From the NCBI GenBank assembly GCA_049647485.1, contig JBARXT010000123.1:1-15777 (forward strand): 15,777 bases of DNA, given 5' to 3'. Origin of the DNA: 62-47 sp049647485 (GTDB lineage Bacteria > Pseudomonadota > Alphaproteobacteria > Rhizobiales > Xanthobacteraceae). Position numbers and translations under genes: made by a program. The notes beneath the pieces are model-generated. The model ran no database searches, was not told the origin of the DNA, and saw nothing but the letters and a program-made list of their open reading frames with translations. Positions 7,801 through 13,316 of this stretch are shown one piece after another; the first letter of the stretch is position 1; each line of letters starts with the position of its first letter.

Positions 7801-10080
7801 CTCGCCCTCGGCAACGCTGTTGCCGGAGAACAGCGGCTTGACGCCGATCATTGCCGTGGGCGGCGCCACGGGCAACACCAGCTTGCGCTCCACCGCGCGA
7901 CCGCCCGCTTCCGCCATGCGGATGAATATCTGCGCTTCCTGCGGACGGGCGGATGCCGGGGCTTTCGCAAGGCTCACCGGGAAGGTCGCGACGCCGTTGG
8001 CATCCGCCTCCGGCAGGTTCTCGATCGGCGTGCGCTCGTTATTCGCGGTCTCCTCGTCCGGGATACCGAACTGATAGCCGGCGTAGCCCGGCCGCGCGGC
8101 CGCCGGCGCGATCAGCATGTCGCCTTCGAGTTGCAGGCCGGAGGCCGGCGCGCCGTAGAGGAAGTGGCCGTCAACCTTGAGCGTCACCGGAGCTTCCGTC
8201 GTGATCTGCCTGGCTTCGCTGGTCAAATCGAACTCGATCCGATCCGGCACGTAGTCTTCGACCATGAACGTGGTTTCGCCGACTGACGAAGCCTTGGGAT
8301 CGGTGAAGGCGCGCACCCGCCAGGTGCCGGTCGGCACGGCCGTGTTCAGCGGCAGCGACAGGCTGCGCCCGCCTGCGCCCTGATCCGGCAGCGACGCGCG
8401 GCGATACTCCACGCCGTCGGGGCGCTCGATCACCAAAGTCAGCGGCCCGCCGGCCATCGCCTTGCCCTGGCCGTCACGCAGCAGCGCCGTGAGATAGACG
8501 GTCTCGCCGGAGCGATAGACGCCGCGCTCGGCATAGACGAAGGCATCGGCTCCAGCGGGAACCGGTCGGCCGGTGACGCCGCGATCCGACAGATCGAAAG
8601 CGGTGGTCTTCAGGCTGAGGAAGGCATAGTCCGCCTTCTCGCCGCTGACGGTGAGCAGCGCCGGCGACAAGCCGCCCTCGCCGCGCGCGAGCCCCGCCTC
8701 GAACAGGACGTGGCCGGCAGCATCGGTCTTGCGGGTGGCGAGGATTTCGTTGTTGCGCGCAAGCAGCCGCACCTCGGCATTGGCCATCGGATTGGTCGAC
8801 GCGAGCGAATTGACGAAGACGTGGATGCCGTCATTGCCGGAGAATGCCGTCAGCCCGAGATCGGAGACGATGAACCACTGTGTCGCCAGCGAACCGGAAT
8901 CCTCGTCATTGGCCTGCGGCCCCTTCGGCACGGCGGTCATCACGTAGACGCCCGGTTGCAGGTCGCCCAGCGCCTGATCGACCGGGAATGCGGTGGTGAC
9001 ATCCGCATTGAGGGTCGAGGCGGTGGCGAGATCGCCGCTCCACACCTTGACGCCGCGCTCCTCGCCCAGCGTGGACAGTTCATAGCGGCTCAACGCGCGC
9101 TGGAAATCGCTGCCGATCACGGTGTTGATCAGGTTGCGGTCGCCGATGCGGAAGACCTTGATCGCCACGTTCTGGGTGTTGACGCTGACCACCGGAATGC
9201 CGCGCTGGCCGGTGCGCGGCAACACATAGGCGCGGCCGGTGAAGCGCACGAACGGCTTGCGGTCGCGGACGTAGACGTTGAATTCGGCCGACTTCGGCAG
9301 CGTCTCCCGCACCGTGGACGGCAGGCCGGCGCGCAGGTTGATGTTGTAGCGCTCGCCGTGCTTCAGGCCATCGACGCAGAGTTGCCGGCCCTCGGCGGAA
9401 ATGGCGGGCGCGTCGTTACCCGCCAGCGCGAGGTACGGCGCGAAGTCGGTGCGCTTGGCGAGGTCTTCCGAGAATTGAAAGCACACGCGGGGCGACGAGG
9501 AATCCGAATCCACGCTGTAGTCGAGCAGCCGGAAGCCGTGATCGTCGCGCAACTTCTCGTAATCGCCGCGCACCTCCGCGACCTCGCGCAGGTCGAGCGA
9601 CAGTTGCATGGTGTCGAGCGCCGGCCGCCAGAGACGTCGCAAGGTGAAGACGCGGCCGAGCACCGCCAGCGCATCGGCCTCCTCGCCGGTGTTGCCGGCG
9701 CGTTGATAGGCCAGATAAGCGGCGGTGGACGCGCGCTCGCGCAGCAGGGTCCGTTCGCTGCTGGTGATCGGGCGGACCTGAAGAATGGTTTTCGCCAGCC
9801 GCAGCCAGTTGCCGCCGTCATCAGGTGCGACGGCCGCAAGCTGTCCCAGGATTTGCAGGCTTTCGCGGAGATTGCCTTTCCGGATCGCGGCTTCGGCATC
9901 GGTCCGCAGTTGCGCGGCCTGCTTGGCGACCTCGCCCGCCTCGGTCCTGATCTGCGCCTGCAGCTTGATCGCGGCATCCGCCAGATCGTCCCGCTTGTAC
10001 GCCTTGTCGGCGGCCTGCGCGGCACAGAGACCGAACGCGAGAACGCACGCAACACTGACGACGCGGACCAGACCGATCAT
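4861..10080 (-). CDS. yfhM: bacterial alpha-2-macroglobulin, thioester type (YfhM-like)
   Basis: A 1739-residue exported protein. A Sec signal peptide (hydrophobic core 4-18) probably ends at AQA23-A24; the region LCAA lacks a proper lipobox, so it looks soluble rather than a lipoprotein as in E. coli. Residues 25-200 are helical and TPR-like. Macroglobulin beta domains follow: MG1-like near 205-310, A2M_N near 505-600 (GVYRSGETVYLTALLRD), bait-region domain near 870-940, and the A2M central domain near 1088-1160. A flexible Gly/Ser-rich stretch at about 1048-1080 is a candidate bait region. The thioester motif is CSEQ with Cys1289, inside an alpha-helical thioester domain (about 1270-1530), and a receptor-binding-like domain with VDYLPAGFE near 1635 follows. 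The family traps attacking proteases: bait cleavage exposes the thioester, which bonds to the protease. The ATG at 10080 is chosen for its signal peptide and an AAGGAG ribosome site 6 bases away; the open frame continues to 10491, into the tRNA. Confidence 0.94.
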   Translation of the reverse strand: MIGLVRVVSVACVLAFGLCAAQAADKAYKRDDLADAAIKLQAQIRTEAGEVAKQAAQLRTDAEAAIRKGNLRESLQILGQLAAVAPDDGGNWLRLAKTILQVRPITSSERTLLRERASTAAYLAYQRAGNTGEEADALAVLGRVFTLRRLWRPALDTMQLSLDLREVAEVRGDYEKLRDDHGFRLLDYSVDSDSSSPRVCFQFSEDLAKRTDFAPYLALAGNDAPAISAEGRQLCVDGLKHGERYNINLRAGLPSTVRETLPKSAEFNVYVRDRKPFVRFTGRAYVLPRTGQRGIPVVSVNTQNVAIKVFRIGDRNLINTVIGSDFQRALSRYELSTLGEERGVKVWSGDLATASTLNADVTTAFPVDQALGDLQPGVYVMTAVPKGPQANDEDSGSLATQWFIVSDLGLTAFSGNDGIHVFVNSLASTNPMANAEVRLLARNNEILATRKTDAAGHVLFEAGLARGEGGLSPALLTVSGEKADYAFLSLKTTAFDLSDRGVTGRPVPAGADAFVYAERGVYRSGETVYLTALLRDGQGKAMAGGPLTLVIERPDGVEYRRASLPDQGAGGRSLSLPLNTAVPTGTWRVRAFTDPKASSVGETTFMVEDYVPDRIEFDLTSEARQITTEAPVTLKVDGHFLYGAPASGLQLEGDMLIAPAAARPGYAGYQFGIPDEETANNERTPIENLPEADANGVATFPVSLAKAPASARPQEAQIFIRMAEAGGRAVERKLVLPVAPPTAMIGVKPLFSGNSVAEGENANFDVAFVAPDGTALARGGLRYELLKIESRYQWYRQSGSWEYEPVKSTKRVADGDLSIAADKPARLQLSPRPGRYRLDVKSADSSDGPLTSVTFDVGWYSDGSADTPDLLETSIDKPQYASGDTMTVSVNARIAGKLTVNVLGDRLLTTQTVDVKEGTSQVRIPVGSDWGTGAYVVATLRRPLDAAAQRMPGRAIGLKWFGIDKDARTLKVELSPPALVRPSTTMVLPVKIGGLSPGEDAKIVVAAVDVGILNLTNYQPPAPDDYYLGQRRLSAEIRDLYGQLIDGMQGTRGQIRSGGDVAGAEMKGSPPTQKPLALYSGIVTVGPDGTVNIPFDLPEFAGTARVMAVAWTATKLGRATTDVTVRDPVVLTATLPRFLLSGDRGSMNFELDNVEGEPGDYSINVSASGPIKVPGNATTTVNLKAKQRSSMALALDADGTGTAQIDVAIKGPNGMTLARHYALDVKAATQILARRSVRTLAKGESLTLTKDMFSDLVAGTGGVSLSVSQSTALDAATILKALDRYPFGCSEQITSRAMPLLYVNDLAAGAHLAMDTAVDQRIKDAVDRLLSRQGSNGSFGMWSSGGDNAWLDAYVVDFLSRAREKGFAVPDVAFRSALDRVRNSVVNAVEPEKDGGRDLAYGLYVLAKNGTAPVGDLRYLADTKLNNLATPIAKAQLAAALALVGDRSRAERVYGAAVESLNPKPVLEFGRTDYGSALRDAAALVSLASEGNAPRATLTQAVQRVEAARGLTPYTSTQENAWLVLASRALAKDAGNISLDIDGSPVKTVVYRSYKANDIDSTPVKITNLGDVPMQAVVSVTGAPVTPEPAASNGFKIERNYFALDGTPADPAQARQNQRFAVVLKITEAKPEYGHIMVVDYLPAGFEIDNPHLVSSGDTGTLDWIEDGEEPEHTEFRDDRFSAAIDRTAKDKSVFTVAYVVRAVSPGKYVLPQAYVEDMYNPSRYGRTGTGAIEVKAAK

Positions 10081-10086
10081 GGCATT

Positions 10087-10092
10087 CTCCTT
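10087..10092 (-). promoter_or_regulatory. ribosome binding site of yfhM
   Basis: AAGGAG on the minus strand, 6 bases before the ATG at 10080. It decides the start among several in-frame ATG codons further upstream, none of which opens a signal peptide. Confidence 0.7.
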
Positions 10093-10416
10093 CAGACGGC
10101 GAACCGCCGCCGATTCAAACATTCGCGAAAAGGGTGACGGGCTGATGGCGCGGCGAAATCCTCCCCGTCGCATGTAGTCCCGATCCGATTCGGCAAGATT
10201 CCTGTCCGCGGCTTTCTGACGACGCGTCGAAGCATAGCGGAAACCGCCACGACACACCCATCGCTTTGTCGCGAAATGACGCCATATGGTTCGGAGCGAA
10301 TAGCGCACCGGGCTTGGAATTGTTCGTCTCGACGACGCAGTGCCGACGAAACGAACTGCCGCGACATCGGCGATAACGGCTCCTGACGCAGGCTCGCCGG
10401 GGCAAATTTGTCCGAT

Positions 10417-10445
10417 TTGACGCGCCAGCGCGCTTTTTGCTAACC
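10417..10445 (+). promoter_or_regulatory. possible sigma-70 promoter of tRNA-Arg
   Basis: TTGACG at 10417-10422 is a good -35 for alphaproteobacteria; 17 bases later CTAACC (10440-10445) is only a weak -10. The predicted start near 10452 would give a leader of about 30 bases before the tRNA. Tentative. Confidence 0.3.
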
Positions 10446-10483
10446 GCTTTTTGCCAACTTCGATGGTAAGAGACGGATGCGAC

Positions 10484-10560
10484 GGTCCCATAGCTCAACT
10501 GGATAGAGTAGCGGATTTCTACTCCGCGGGTTGCAGGTTCGAATCCTGCTGGGATCGCCA
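10484..10560 (+). tRNA. tRNA-Arg, anticodon TCT
   Basis: A 77-base cloverleaf. The acceptor stem pairs GGTCCCA (10484-10490) with TGGGATC (10550-10556), with one G-T pair. T8-A9 is followed by a GCTC/GAG-type D arm with the GG of the D loop. The anticodon stem is GCGGA/TCCGC around loop TTTCTAC, giving anticodon TCT (reads AGA, Arg). The T arm is GCAGG-TTCGAAT-CCTGC. Discriminator G and an encoded CCA finish the gene at 10560. The base composition changes just downstream, which makes its 3' end a candidate integration site, but no duplicate of the 3' end is visible in the window. Confidence 0.96.
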
Positions 10561-10797
10561 ACAAAAATGCCCGTCAAAGAAGGGTTTCTTACGTTTTGGC
10601 GAACGGTCTAACGTCAATTTCCCTGTATCATCCAGCAATCGCAAAAACCCTTTGGATTCAGGTAATTCCGATCAATCCCGCTGAGTGTGTGATACACGGA
10701 TGCTACACGGAATCGCTTTTTGTTCTTCTTCCCTAGACAAATGCCTCGCCGTACCCTAGCCGCCAGTCATCGAATTGCGTTTGAGACTTGCCGATCT
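10561..10797. other. AT-rich gap after tRNA-Arg with short repeats
   Basis: No credible gene. The stretch is clearly richer in A+T than the envelope operon. It holds an inverted pair AAGGGTTT (10580-10587) and AAACCCTT (10645-10652), an inverted pair TGTATCA (10624-10630) and TGATACA (10690-10696), and a direct pair TACACGGA (10693-10700 and 10704-10711) repeated at 11 bp, about one helical turn. Such repeats beside a tRNA resemble recombination arm sites, but this is only inference. Confidence 0.4.
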
Positions 10798-10823
10798 AAA
10801 AAGCCGCCCCTCGCGGGACGGCT
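10798..10823 (-). terminator. rho-independent terminator, minus strand
   Basis: Read on the minus strand, AGCCGTCCC and GGGGCGGCT form a 9-bp stem (one G-T pair) around loop GCGA, followed directly by a run of T. This is the textbook form and shows that something is transcribed leftwards from 10824-11200. On the plus strand there is no T run. Confidence 0.75.
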
Positions 10824-10964
10824 GTGTCGCTGGTAATGTGGCGGATTAGGCGCGTCGCGGAGGCGATGGACGATAATCTCATTAACCGCATGATCGAGTC
10901 GGCGATTGCTATTGCGACCCGATCGTGCAGGTTCTTCACGCTGGCAACCCGCGTCAGAATCCGG

Positions 10965-11171
10965 CTATCGAAGCTTCGCGGCGTGCTTAATCGCACTTCG
11001 TCGCCTGTCGGACTTGTGGGGCTTTGTCATTGCGCCGGCTCCTCCTCGTTGACGTACGAATAAGCGCCTCGCGCCTAGGACCGGGTTCAAGCCGGTACGC
11101 TGCGCCGGGGAATCTGTGGCCGATCGAGTTAACCTCTCGGCTAGAGACAACGGCACACTCACATGAAACAT
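10965..11171 (-). CDS. doubtful small hypothetical protein
   Basis: A 68-residue frame, not recognised. In favour: an AGGAG site 7 bases before the ATG at 11171, and a strong terminator on the same strand 140 bases after its stop. A second ATG at 11030, with GAGGAGG about 10 bases before it, would give only a 21-residue basic peptide starting MTKPHKSDRRRSAIKHAAKL. The stop (TAG at 10965-10967) is followed in another frame by a helical-looking stretch (RILTRVASVKNLHDRVAIAI and onward) that ends with a TAG at 10796 inside the terminator's T run. The true gene may therefore start at 11030 and be broken, or read, across a frame change near 10970 (about 77 residues). The opposite-strand frame 10824-11063 lacks a ribosome site. 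Confidence 0.3.
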   Translation of the reverse strand: MFHVSVPLSLAERLTRSATDSPAQRTGLNPVLGARRLFVRQRGGAGAMTKPHKSDRRRSAIKHAAKLR

Positions 11172-11309
11172 TTTTAGTCTCCTGTCCCTGAACAGGCGAA
11201 AGCGCGGAAACGCGGTGATGGCTGCATCCAGCGCTAGCGAATCGCGAACCTAATCAATTCGCGTGCGACCCAAAGTCTGGTGAGAATGCTGCGCCGATTG
11301 GCGACTTCT

Positions 11310-11334
11310 GGAACTCCGCCATCTCCTGAACGTT
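11310..11334 (+). promoter_or_regulatory. EcfG-type general stress response promoter
   Basis: GGAAC (11310-11314), 16 bases, then CGTT (11331-11334): an exact match to the consensus of the alphaproteobacterial EcfG (sigma-EcfG/PhyR) regulon. It sits 24 bases before the ATG at 11359, so transcription would start near 11341 and leave a short leader containing AAGGGCGA. It should drive the two coupled genes at 11359-11966 under stress or starvation. Confidence 0.7.
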
Positions 11335-11358
11335 GAATTGGCGCACAAGGGCGAAGTC

Positions 11359-11640
11359 ATGAACGTTCGGCTTTATATCGATAAATTGCTCGCCGATGCC
11401 GACGTTTCTTTAACGATTAGCAAAACGGGATCGAGCCCGGCAAAGCGTCAAATCTTTCTAGCCCTGGCCGAAACCTATCGCGAACTTGCCGGCGAAAAGA
11501 TCCCTGTCGCAAATGCAATTCTTGATGATGAGCGAGATACGAACCTCCTTGGTCTGCTGAGTGGGGCACGTGATGTGACGCAGAGCCTTGCGTCGATCGC
11601 GGGGGCGATCGACGCGGGCAGTCGCGGCATCAAAACATGA
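11359..11640 (+). CDS. hypothetical protein, first gene of a stress-promoter pair
   Basis: A 93-residue protein of no family I recognise. It appears soluble and mostly helical: an amphipathic helix near residues 3-13, SPAKRQIFLALAETYRELAG at 26-45, and a hydrophobic C-terminal helix with small residues at 62-85 (LLGLLSGA, SLASIAGAIDAG). No signal peptide, transmembrane segment or cysteine. I chose the ATG at 11359, which has AAGGGCGA just upstream; a TTG at 11338 would add seven residues but lies at or before the predicted transcription start. The stop overlaps the next start by 4 bp (ATGA), so the two proteins are probably made together. An EcfG promoter just upstream suggests a role in the general stress response. 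Confidence 0.75.
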   Translation: MNVRLYIDKLLADADVSLTISKTGSSPAKRQIFLALAETYRELAGEKIPVANAILDDERDTNLLGLLSGARDVTQSLASIAGAIDAGSRGIKT

Positions 11641-11966
11641 TCACAACTGCCGCGAGTGATGAGCGCGTTTTCTGGGCTGAAACCTTTTATGTTGAAAGTT
11701 TCGATTTCAGAAGCCGCTTAAATTTCTGCCGCTTCGATGAATGCATTTTTGTGAGGTGCACCCTCCTCTTCGATGAGGCTACCGAACATCTTGCCTTCAC
11801 CGGATGCACCTTCAAGGACTGCAACATCGACCAGATCGACGCGAACGATGCCCGCGGTATCATCTCAACCGATAACGTTTTCGACCGGCCGCTCGATGAG
11901 AAGCGCCGAGAATTCGACGATCATCTCGCTGCAATACTCAGCAAGCGACGACCCAGTGATCTTTAG
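11637..11966 (+). CDS. small pentapeptide-repeat protein
   Basis: A 109-residue protein whose middle part has clear pentapeptide periodicity. Cysteines at 31, 36 and 41, then 57 and 62, start units of the form C-x-(F/L/I)-x-x: CRFDE, CIFVR, CTLLF, then CTFKD and CNIDQ. Such repeats fold into a right-handed four-sided beta-helix with the central F/L/I inside. The stretch is short (two to three coils), with an aromatic N-terminal part and a charged C-terminal helix (about 86-104, LDEKRREFDDHLAAILSKRR). Long pentapeptide proteins of the Qnr/MfpA kind mimic DNA and protect gyrase; this one is too short to assume that. No signal peptide, so probably cytoplasmic, or reliant on the five cysteines staying reduced. 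Translationally coupled (ATGA) to the 93-residue protein, suggesting that the two act together. Confidence 0.75.
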   Translation: MITTAASDERVFWAETFYVESFDFRSRLNFCRFDECIFVRCTLLFDEATEHLAFTGCTFKDCNIDQIDANDARGIISTDNVFDRPLDEKRREFDDHLAAILSKRRPSDL

Positions 11967-12062
11967 GCGGAAATGAGACGCGCAATTATTACCTCACCAT
12001 CAGCCGCCGTCCAAAAACCGACACCTCGACCGATGATCACGTTGCCGATCGCCGCACAGGAC

Positions 12063-12081
12063 TCCTATCTACACGATAGGA
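12063..12081. repeat. perfect 7-bp inverted repeat
   Basis: TCCTATC - TACAC - GATAGGA, in the 252-base gap between 11966 and 12219. It could be an operator or a small hairpin. It is not a good terminator because no T run follows. The rest of this gap shows no gene. Confidence 0.4.
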
Positions 12082-12218
12082 CATCGTAACCATCAATAGC
12101 ATGTGAATGGGATATGCAAAGCGGGTAAACACAAGCGCGGAGGGAACATTGTCGTGGGGCGAGCCTTATCCCAGCATGCAAAATAAGATACGGCCAATCC
12201 TGGAGAACTGGATGGTGT

Positions 12219-12527
12219 GTGACAACATCACCGCCAATTGAAGTAGCCGATACCAATCTGATATTTCGGCTGTCACCCGCAATCGGTAACTCGGTTCAAA
12301 GCGGGCGACAGATTGCAATCGTTTCTGCCGAAACCGAAAAAGCCGCGCGAGCCTTAGCTACCATTTCTGGCCCGATGGGGCGTGACTGGAACGACTCCAC
12401 CACCTTCACCGCGGAGAATGTCTACTTGCCCGGCCGGCAGGTAATTGGAGATATCGTGTTCCAATACGTTCCGGCGCCGCGCCCTTCCGGACAAGAGAGG
12501 CCACGACCGCTCACGAAGCGGGTTTAA
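12219..12527 (+). CDS. hypothetical protein
   Basis: A 102-residue protein not recognised. It reads as a small soluble mixed alpha/beta protein: a strand-like start (TNLIFRLSP), a helix near 37-48 (AETEKAARALATI), then strand-like EVs around 66-84 (ENVYLPGRQVIGDIVFQYVP) and a proline/arginine tail. The start is a GTG with GGAGAA about 13 bases upstream, which is longer than ideal; an ATG at 12212 is in another frame and soon stops. No antisense frame competes well. Upstream GGAAC-N16-CCTT at 12143 resembles an EcfG site but lacks the key G. Moderate confidence that it is a real gene. Confidence 0.5.
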   Translation: MTTSPPIEVADTNLIFRLSPAIGNSVQSGRQIAIVSAETEKAARALATISGPMGRDWNDSTTFTAENVYLPGRQVIGDIVFQYVPAPRPSGQERPRPLTKRV

Positions 12528-12611
12528 GCCCATCTCGCTTGCCACGCCGCGCTCAATTCGGATTAGCGGTCAAAGGGCAATTCGGCCATGACAACTCTTC
12601 GGTGATCATTC

Positions 12612-12842
12612 ATGCCCAAACAACTCAGTCCAGACGGTGACGTTCTCGCCGCTCACATGGCCGCCACCACAGCCGCTTTCCAAGTCCTGATTGGTTGCCT
12701 CGAGGAAACTAATGCTCTCGTTCCCGGTCAATTCCCGCACGCCATCGAAACCTACATGCAGGTGGTCAAGAGTCGAGAAGGCGTCGTGAACGACATGACC
12801 CAGGCGATGCTCAACGATATTCTGGAAGCCACGGCAGGCTAG
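12612..12842 (+). CDS. hypothetical protein, helical
   Basis: A 76-residue acidic protein, not recognised, with no signal peptide. It looks all-helical: residues 9-31 (GDVLAAHMAATTAAFQVLIG region), 42-53 and 57-73 (EGVVNDMTQAMLNDILEA). The ATG at 12612 has no strong ribosome site. Protein-like composition and a frame that fills the space between its neighbours support it. Short acidic helical proteins like this are often antitoxins or adaptors, but nothing here shows such a role. Confidence 0.6.
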   Translation: MPKQLSPDGDVLAAHMAATTAAFQVLIGCLEETNALVPGQFPHAIETYMQVVKSREGVVNDMTQAMLNDILEATAG

Positions 12843-12873
12843 CCCATATGCCGCACCTGCTTCGGTCATGCCG

Positions 12874-12882
12874 TGCTATTAT
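12874..12882 (+). promoter_or_regulatory. possible extended -10 promoter
   Basis: TGC directly followed by TATTAT (12877-12882) is an extended -10 element, 36 bases before the ATG of the 43-residue gene. No clear -35 is seen. Transcription would begin close to the hairpin at 12890. Confidence 0.35.
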
Positions 12883-12889
12883 CACCTGT

Positions 12890-12904
12890 GGCCCGCTCCG
12901 GGCC
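12890..12904 (+). promoter_or_regulatory. hairpin abutting a ribosome binding site
   Basis: GGCCCG - CTC - CGGGCC forms a 6-bp GC-only hairpin that ends exactly where the GGAGGA ribosome site (12905-12910) begins. It could stabilise the short leader or tune translation of the next gene. Confidence 0.45.
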
Positions 12905-12917
12905 GGAGGACGGAAAC

Positions 12918-13049
12918 ATGGCTAAGGGTGAGCAACGCGGAAACCGCGAGAAGAAGAAACCGAAGAAAGAAAAACCCAAGACGATCGCTGCGGCTCCAAG
13001 CATGAAGGGTCTTATGCAATCCGAGGCAGCGAAGTCACGAAAGAAATAA
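12918..13049 (+). CDS. 43-residue lysine-rich small protein
   Basis: A strongly basic small protein starting MAKGEQRGNREKKKPKKEKP; the C-terminal half is less charged (TIAAAPSMKGLMQ) and ends SRKK. It has an excellent ribosome site, GGAGGA, 7 bases before the ATG, and is followed 15 bases later by a strong hairpin, so it looks like a complete single-gene unit. I recall similar short MAKG-NREKKKPK proteins as conserved hypothetical genes in Rhizobiales; this is memory, not a search. The composition suggests nucleic acid or ribosome binding, or interaction with acidic lipids, and disorder; this is inference. The gene is easily missed because of its length. Confidence 0.75.
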   Translation: MAKGEQRGNREKKKPKKEKPKTIAAAPSMKGLMQSEAAKSRKK

Positions 13050-13063
13050 CGGAACCACCTTCT

Positions 13064-13088
13064 CGCCGCGCCTGAGCTTGGCGCGGCG
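13064..13088 (+). terminator. hairpin, probable terminator of the 43-residue gene
   Basis: A 9-bp stem (CGCCGCGCC with GGCGCGGCG) around loop TGAGCTT, 15 bases after the stop. The following bases are pyrimidine-rich (CACTTCCTTCTCCC) rather than a pure T run, so termination may be partial. Confidence 0.55.
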
Positions 13089-13113
13089 CACTTCCTTCTC
13101 CCATCAAAGAACC

Positions 13114-13147
13114 TACTTGGACAACCTGATTACTTGGACAGCCTGAT
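13114..13147. repeat. 17-bp tandem repeat, two copies
   Basis: TACTTGGACAACCTGAT (13114-13130) is followed at once by TACTTGGACAGCCTGAT (13131-13147), with one difference. TAC begins a third copy. It lies in the gap before the 25-residue membrane peptide gene, so it may be a local duplication or a pair of binding sites. Confidence 0.7.
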
Positions 13148-13226
13148 TACCCAGGAACTTTGCGACTTCCCCGCTATTGAACTGCGCTGACCAACATCTG
13201 GGCAGATAGAAAAATGGAGAGTCACA

Positions 13227-13304
13227 ATGGGTAGGGGTATTTTGTTATGGCTGCTCGGGATTCCGATCCCCCTCATCATCTTGTTCGCACTCTTCTCGCG
13301 CTAA
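13227..13304 (+). CDS. 25-residue single-span membrane peptide
   Basis: A very small protein starting MGRGILLWLLGIPIP, followed by a run of I, L and F and ending FSR. Nearly the whole chain is one hydrophobic helix broken by a central GIPIP kink. GGAG lies 7 bases before the ATG. The stop is 12 bases before the start of the 297-residue membrane protein, whose ribosome site lies in the gap, so the two form one operon. Similar peptides are known to me as conserved hypothetical genes in Bradyrhizobium-type genomes (memory only). A role as a small subunit or regulator of the adjacent membrane protein is inferred from position. It is too short for most gene callers. Confidence 0.7.
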   Translation: MGRGILLWLLGIPIPLIILFALFSR

Positions 13305-13316
13305 GGGGACGGAACC

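Larger units (their letters stand above)
10081..10483. other. intergenic region between yfhM and tRNA-Arg
   Basis: About 400 bases with no credible gene. Short open frames here are extensions of yfhM or run into the tRNA. The two flanking genes are divergent, so this region must hold the promoter of the envelope operon (minus strand) and that of the tRNA (plus strand). No convincing minus-strand -35/-10 pair was found by eye. Confidence 0.6.

Noticed and set aside
4741..8286. Very long plus-strand open frame (1181 residues) antisense to yfhM and pbpC
   Set aside because: It is a shadow of high-GC codon bias on the opposite strand: its protein is extremely rich in Arg and His, has no domain, and covers the well-supported macroglobulin gene.
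8710..10137. 475-residue plus-strand open frame antisense to the start of yfhM
   Set aside because: Same shadow effect; Arg/Gln/Gly-rich with no recognisable motif, opposite a clear signal peptide and macroglobulin domains.
10081..10491. Upstream extension of yfhM to 10491
   Set aside because: It would run into the tRNA gene and bury the signal peptide; the ATG at 10080 has a clear ribosome site.
10824..11063. 79-residue plus-strand frame
   Set aside because: No ribosome site. It shares third codon positions with the minus-strand frame, so base bias cannot favour it, and the terminator here faces the minus strand.
11080..11100. tRNA-like T arm (ACCGG-GTTCAAG-CCGGT)
   Set aside because: The loop is off register for a T arm, and no D arm, anticodon arm or acceptor stem can be formed on either strand.
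12143..12167. Second EcfG-like site, GGAAC-N16-CCTT
   Set aside because: The essential G of the -10 element (CGTT) is missing.
13154..13178. EcfG-like site before the membrane peptide, GGAAC-N16-TATT
   Set aside because: The -10 element does not match CGTT at 16 or 17 bases.
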